Part shown: positions 5,400 to 6,544 of the stretch, piece after piece
Layout of the letters: each line of letters opens with the position of its first letter
How positions within the stretch are numbered: the first letter of the stretch is position 1
Origin: Nitrospirota bacterium
GTDB lineage: Bacteria > Nitrospirota > Thermodesulfovibrionia > UBA6902
Direction: 5' to 3'
Length of the DNA: 6,544 nucleotides
NCBI GenBank assembly: GCA_024277515.1
Contig: JAJRVB010000315.1
Location: forward strand, 1-6,544
The notes under the pieces: generated by a model
The model's input: the letters and a program-made list of their open reading frames with translations, nothing else
Databases searched by the model: none
What the model was told of the DNA's origin: nothing
Translations under genes and position numbers: made by a program

Positions 5400-5816
5400 T
5401 TAAAGTAATATCCCCAATCCAAGGACTAACTGAATAAGATATAAGGATAAAATCATTATTCCAAGGATATAGTGTCTGTTTCTCCAGTAAGTCCCGGTGG
5501 CCCTGATTTTCCCTGAGATTATGTATGTTGTAATTATCAGGGACACAATGACAAGACCGGTAATAAAGTGCAAAGGGTATTCGAAAATGTGTCCATCAGC
5601 GAGAACAGCAATTGTCATGCCGGCAATAAAGCCCGCAATACCCAGAATAGCCGCAACAGGTCCGACCTTCCTGTGTTTTTTGATTAGATGTAATGGCTTT
5701 TTATTCGACTTTCTTATCCTGAACCCGAGAATCCCCTGATACATGAATAAAAGTATCACGGCTGTATTATATGCCGCGTGAAACAGTTTCAGATATGATA
5801 TTAATTCCTTACTCAT
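5400..5816 (-). CDS. Four-helix membrane protein with b561/DUF4079-like histidines
   Basis: A 138-residue protein with four membrane helices (about residues 9-31, 51-73, 82-102 and 115-138). One histidine sits at or near each helix: H13, H48 (in K-K-H-R-K-V-G), H83 (in Y-P-L-H-F-I-T-G) and H115 (in R-N-R-H-Y-I-L-G). H43 and H76 lie in loops. Four helices with paired histidines are the layout of cytochrome b561-like and DUF4079 proteins, which bind b-type haem and pass electrons across the membrane. Haem binding here is inference. The start codon overlaps the stop of the cupredoxin-like gene by one base (TAATG), so the two are translationally coupled. The membrane protein may exchange electrons with the secreted copper protein. 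Confidence 0.75.
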   Translation of the reverse strand: MSKELISYLKLFHAAYNTAVILLFMYQGILGFRIRKSNKKPLHLIKKHRKVGPVAAILGIAGFIAGMTIAVLADGHIFEYPLHFITGLVIVSLIITTYIISGKIRATGTYWRNRHYILGIMILSLYLIQLVLGLGILL

Positions 5817-6235
5817 TATTCGACAACTTCAAGAACTCCTTCCATGCCCTTTGCCCTGTGATCCTCAAAAAACAGAAATCTCTTGTTGCAGTATATCGCA
5901 TATGCACCGGTCTTTACGGGTGTGAATGTAACCGACTCTGGAGTCTTGCCCATATCTGTGTCAAAATCAATCCCCGCGTCAGGGGCCTTTATTATAATAT
6001 TGTGCGGCGTAATTCCGGGTGTCTTTCTGAAAGTCAGCTCCACCGGAACGTTCACCTTGACAATAATATAATCCGGATCAAAATAATATCCTCCCCCGAC
6101 AATTTCCACTCTCTGGACTCCATCGCTGTCAATAGAAGCCGTGTAAACATTTTTTTGCGCCTTCACATTTACGGCAAAAAGGAGCAGCGCAACGAGTATT
6201 AATACTATACGCATGTTAAACTGTCTCATATTCAT
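5816..6235 (-). CDS. Secreted cupredoxin-like copper protein
   Basis: A 139-residue exported protein. Residues 1-26 form a signal peptide: basic start, hydrophobic core I-V-L-I-L-V-A-L-L-L-F, likely cut after V-K-A. The rest resembles a cupredoxin beta-sandwich: G-Y-Y-F-D-P-D-Y-I-I-V-K-V-N-V-P-V at 49-65 is the usual early strand pair. A likely type 1 copper site is H78 (T-P-H-N), C116 (Y-C-N-K), H126 (E-D-H-R) and M131 (K-G-M-E-G). The C-to-H spacing of nine residues is longer than in plastocyanin or azurin, so the copper loop is expanded. The role is probably periplasmic electron transfer or copper binding. GGAGGG lies 3 bases upstream of the chosen ATG (6235); the in-frame ATG two codons later has better spacing and may be the true start. 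First gene of a two-gene operon. Confidence 0.82.
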   Translation of the reverse strand: MNMRQFNMRIVLILVALLLFAVNVKAQKNVYTASIDSDGVQRVEIVGGGYYFDPDYIIVKVNVPVELTFRKTPGITPHNIIIKAPDAGIDFDTDMGKTPESVTFTPVKTGAYAIYCNKRFLFFEDHRAKGMEGVLEVVE

Positions 6236-6267
6236 CTTCCCTCCATTTTTATATTCGATAATAATAC

Positions 6268-6308
6268 ATTCTATTTTATTTACCGGCAGACGCTATGATA
6301 TAAATCAT
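6268..6308 (-). promoter_or_regulatory. Crp/Fnr-type operator with promoter
   Basis: TGAT-ATAA-ATCA at 6296-6307 matches the core TGAT-N4-ATCA of Fnr/Dnr boxes exactly, although the outer bases are A/T rather than T/A. On the minus strand TAGAAT (6273-6268) is a five-of-six -10 match. It predicts a start near 6261, putting the box centre at about -40.5, close to the -41.5 expected for class II activation. This would control the cupredoxin pair under low oxygen or nitric oxide stress. The regulator itself is not in the window. Confidence 0.4.
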
Positions 6309-6539
6309 ATGAAATTAAATAAAAACAATTGAAGATAGAAGCATAATGTGATAAGCTTCTTCTCAATGGAGAGAAAATTTACTCGTAATACGGCTATTCT
6401 TAATTCACTCAAAAAGCATTCATATTTAATTCACGATAACCGGGTAATGTTGAAGCAGTAAACAAGAGCCGGGGAATACATTAAAAAATGGTCCTTGAAA
6501 TTAGATGACGACCGATAAACCTTAAAAAGGAGGCACAGG
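6309..6539. other. AT-rich intergenic region, no gene seen
   Basis: Together with 6236-6308 this makes a 304-base gap between divergent genes. Apart from the Crp/Fnr-like box I see only weak structure: a 6-base inverted repeat AGAAGC/GCTTCT (6337-6342, 6355-6360), and no convincing promoter for the + strand gene. A 31-codon frame at 6366-6461 lacks a ribosome binding site. Confidence 0.5.
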
Positions 6540-6544
6540 ATGAA
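6540..6544 (+). CDS. Start of a gene running off the window
   Basis: An ATG at 6540 follows a near-perfect AAAGGAGG ribosome binding site (6526-6533) at 6 bases. Only the first codon and two bases are present, so the product cannot be named. Confidence 0.6.

Noticed and set aside
5771..6202. 143-codon + strand frame opposite the cupredoxin-like gene
   Set aside because: The minus strand carries a signal peptide, copper-site residues and a good ribosome binding site; the + strand product has no family features.
6366..6461. 31-codon frame in the intergenic region
   Set aside because: No Shine-Dalgarno sequence before the ATG and no recognisable family; probably chance.

Overview
The window is a 6.5 kb piece of a bacterial chromosome with moderate GC. 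Short, tightly packed genes, strong AGGAGG-type ribosome binding sites and the gene families present (DUF2933, DUF5676, YHS, MntA/HepT, cupredoxin) suggest a Gram-negative environmental organism, perhaps Nitrospirota or a deltaproteobacterial relative. That assignment is inference from gene style only. There are no rRNA or tRNA genes, no CRISPR array and no recognisable insertion sequence.

Bases 1-3292 (+ strand) form one run of co-directional genes. In order: the 3' part of a membrane protein with an HEFGH motif; an isoprenylcysteine methyltransferase-like membrane enzyme; a 58-residue His/Gly-rich DUF2933-type microprotein; a two-helix DUF5676-type membrane protein; a membrane protein with a lycopene-cyclase-like repeat; an 18-codon scrap of a second methyltransferase gene; and a soluble histidine kinase with a YHS metal-binding domain at its N-terminus. 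DUF2933, DUF5676, YHS and this kind of methyltransferase often sit near heavy-metal (Cu/Hg) handling genes. The run therefore reads as a metal-stress or envelope accessory cluster, with the kinase as a possible cytoplasmic sensor. No response regulator or metal pump lies inside the window.

Bases 3310-4542 (- strand) encode a 12-helix drug/H+ antiporter of the major facilitator superfamily, convergent with the kinase. Bases 4717-5365 (+ strand) hold an MntA/HepT toxin-antitoxin pair with its own promoter. The HepT frame is interrupted by a TAA just after its active-site motif, and recognisable HepT-like sequence continues in frame beyond it. A 24-bp palindrome of dispersed-repeat type follows.

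Bases 5400-6235 (- strand) are a translationally coupled pair: a secreted cupredoxin-like protein with a probable type 1 copper site, then a four-helix membrane protein with one histidine per helix, resembling b561/DUF4079 proteins. Upstream lies a Crp/Fnr-type half-site pair placed about 40 bases before a plausible start point, which would suit an oxygen- or nitric-oxide-responsive redox pair. Bases 6236-6539 are otherwise non-coding and lead to the start of a new + strand gene at 6540.
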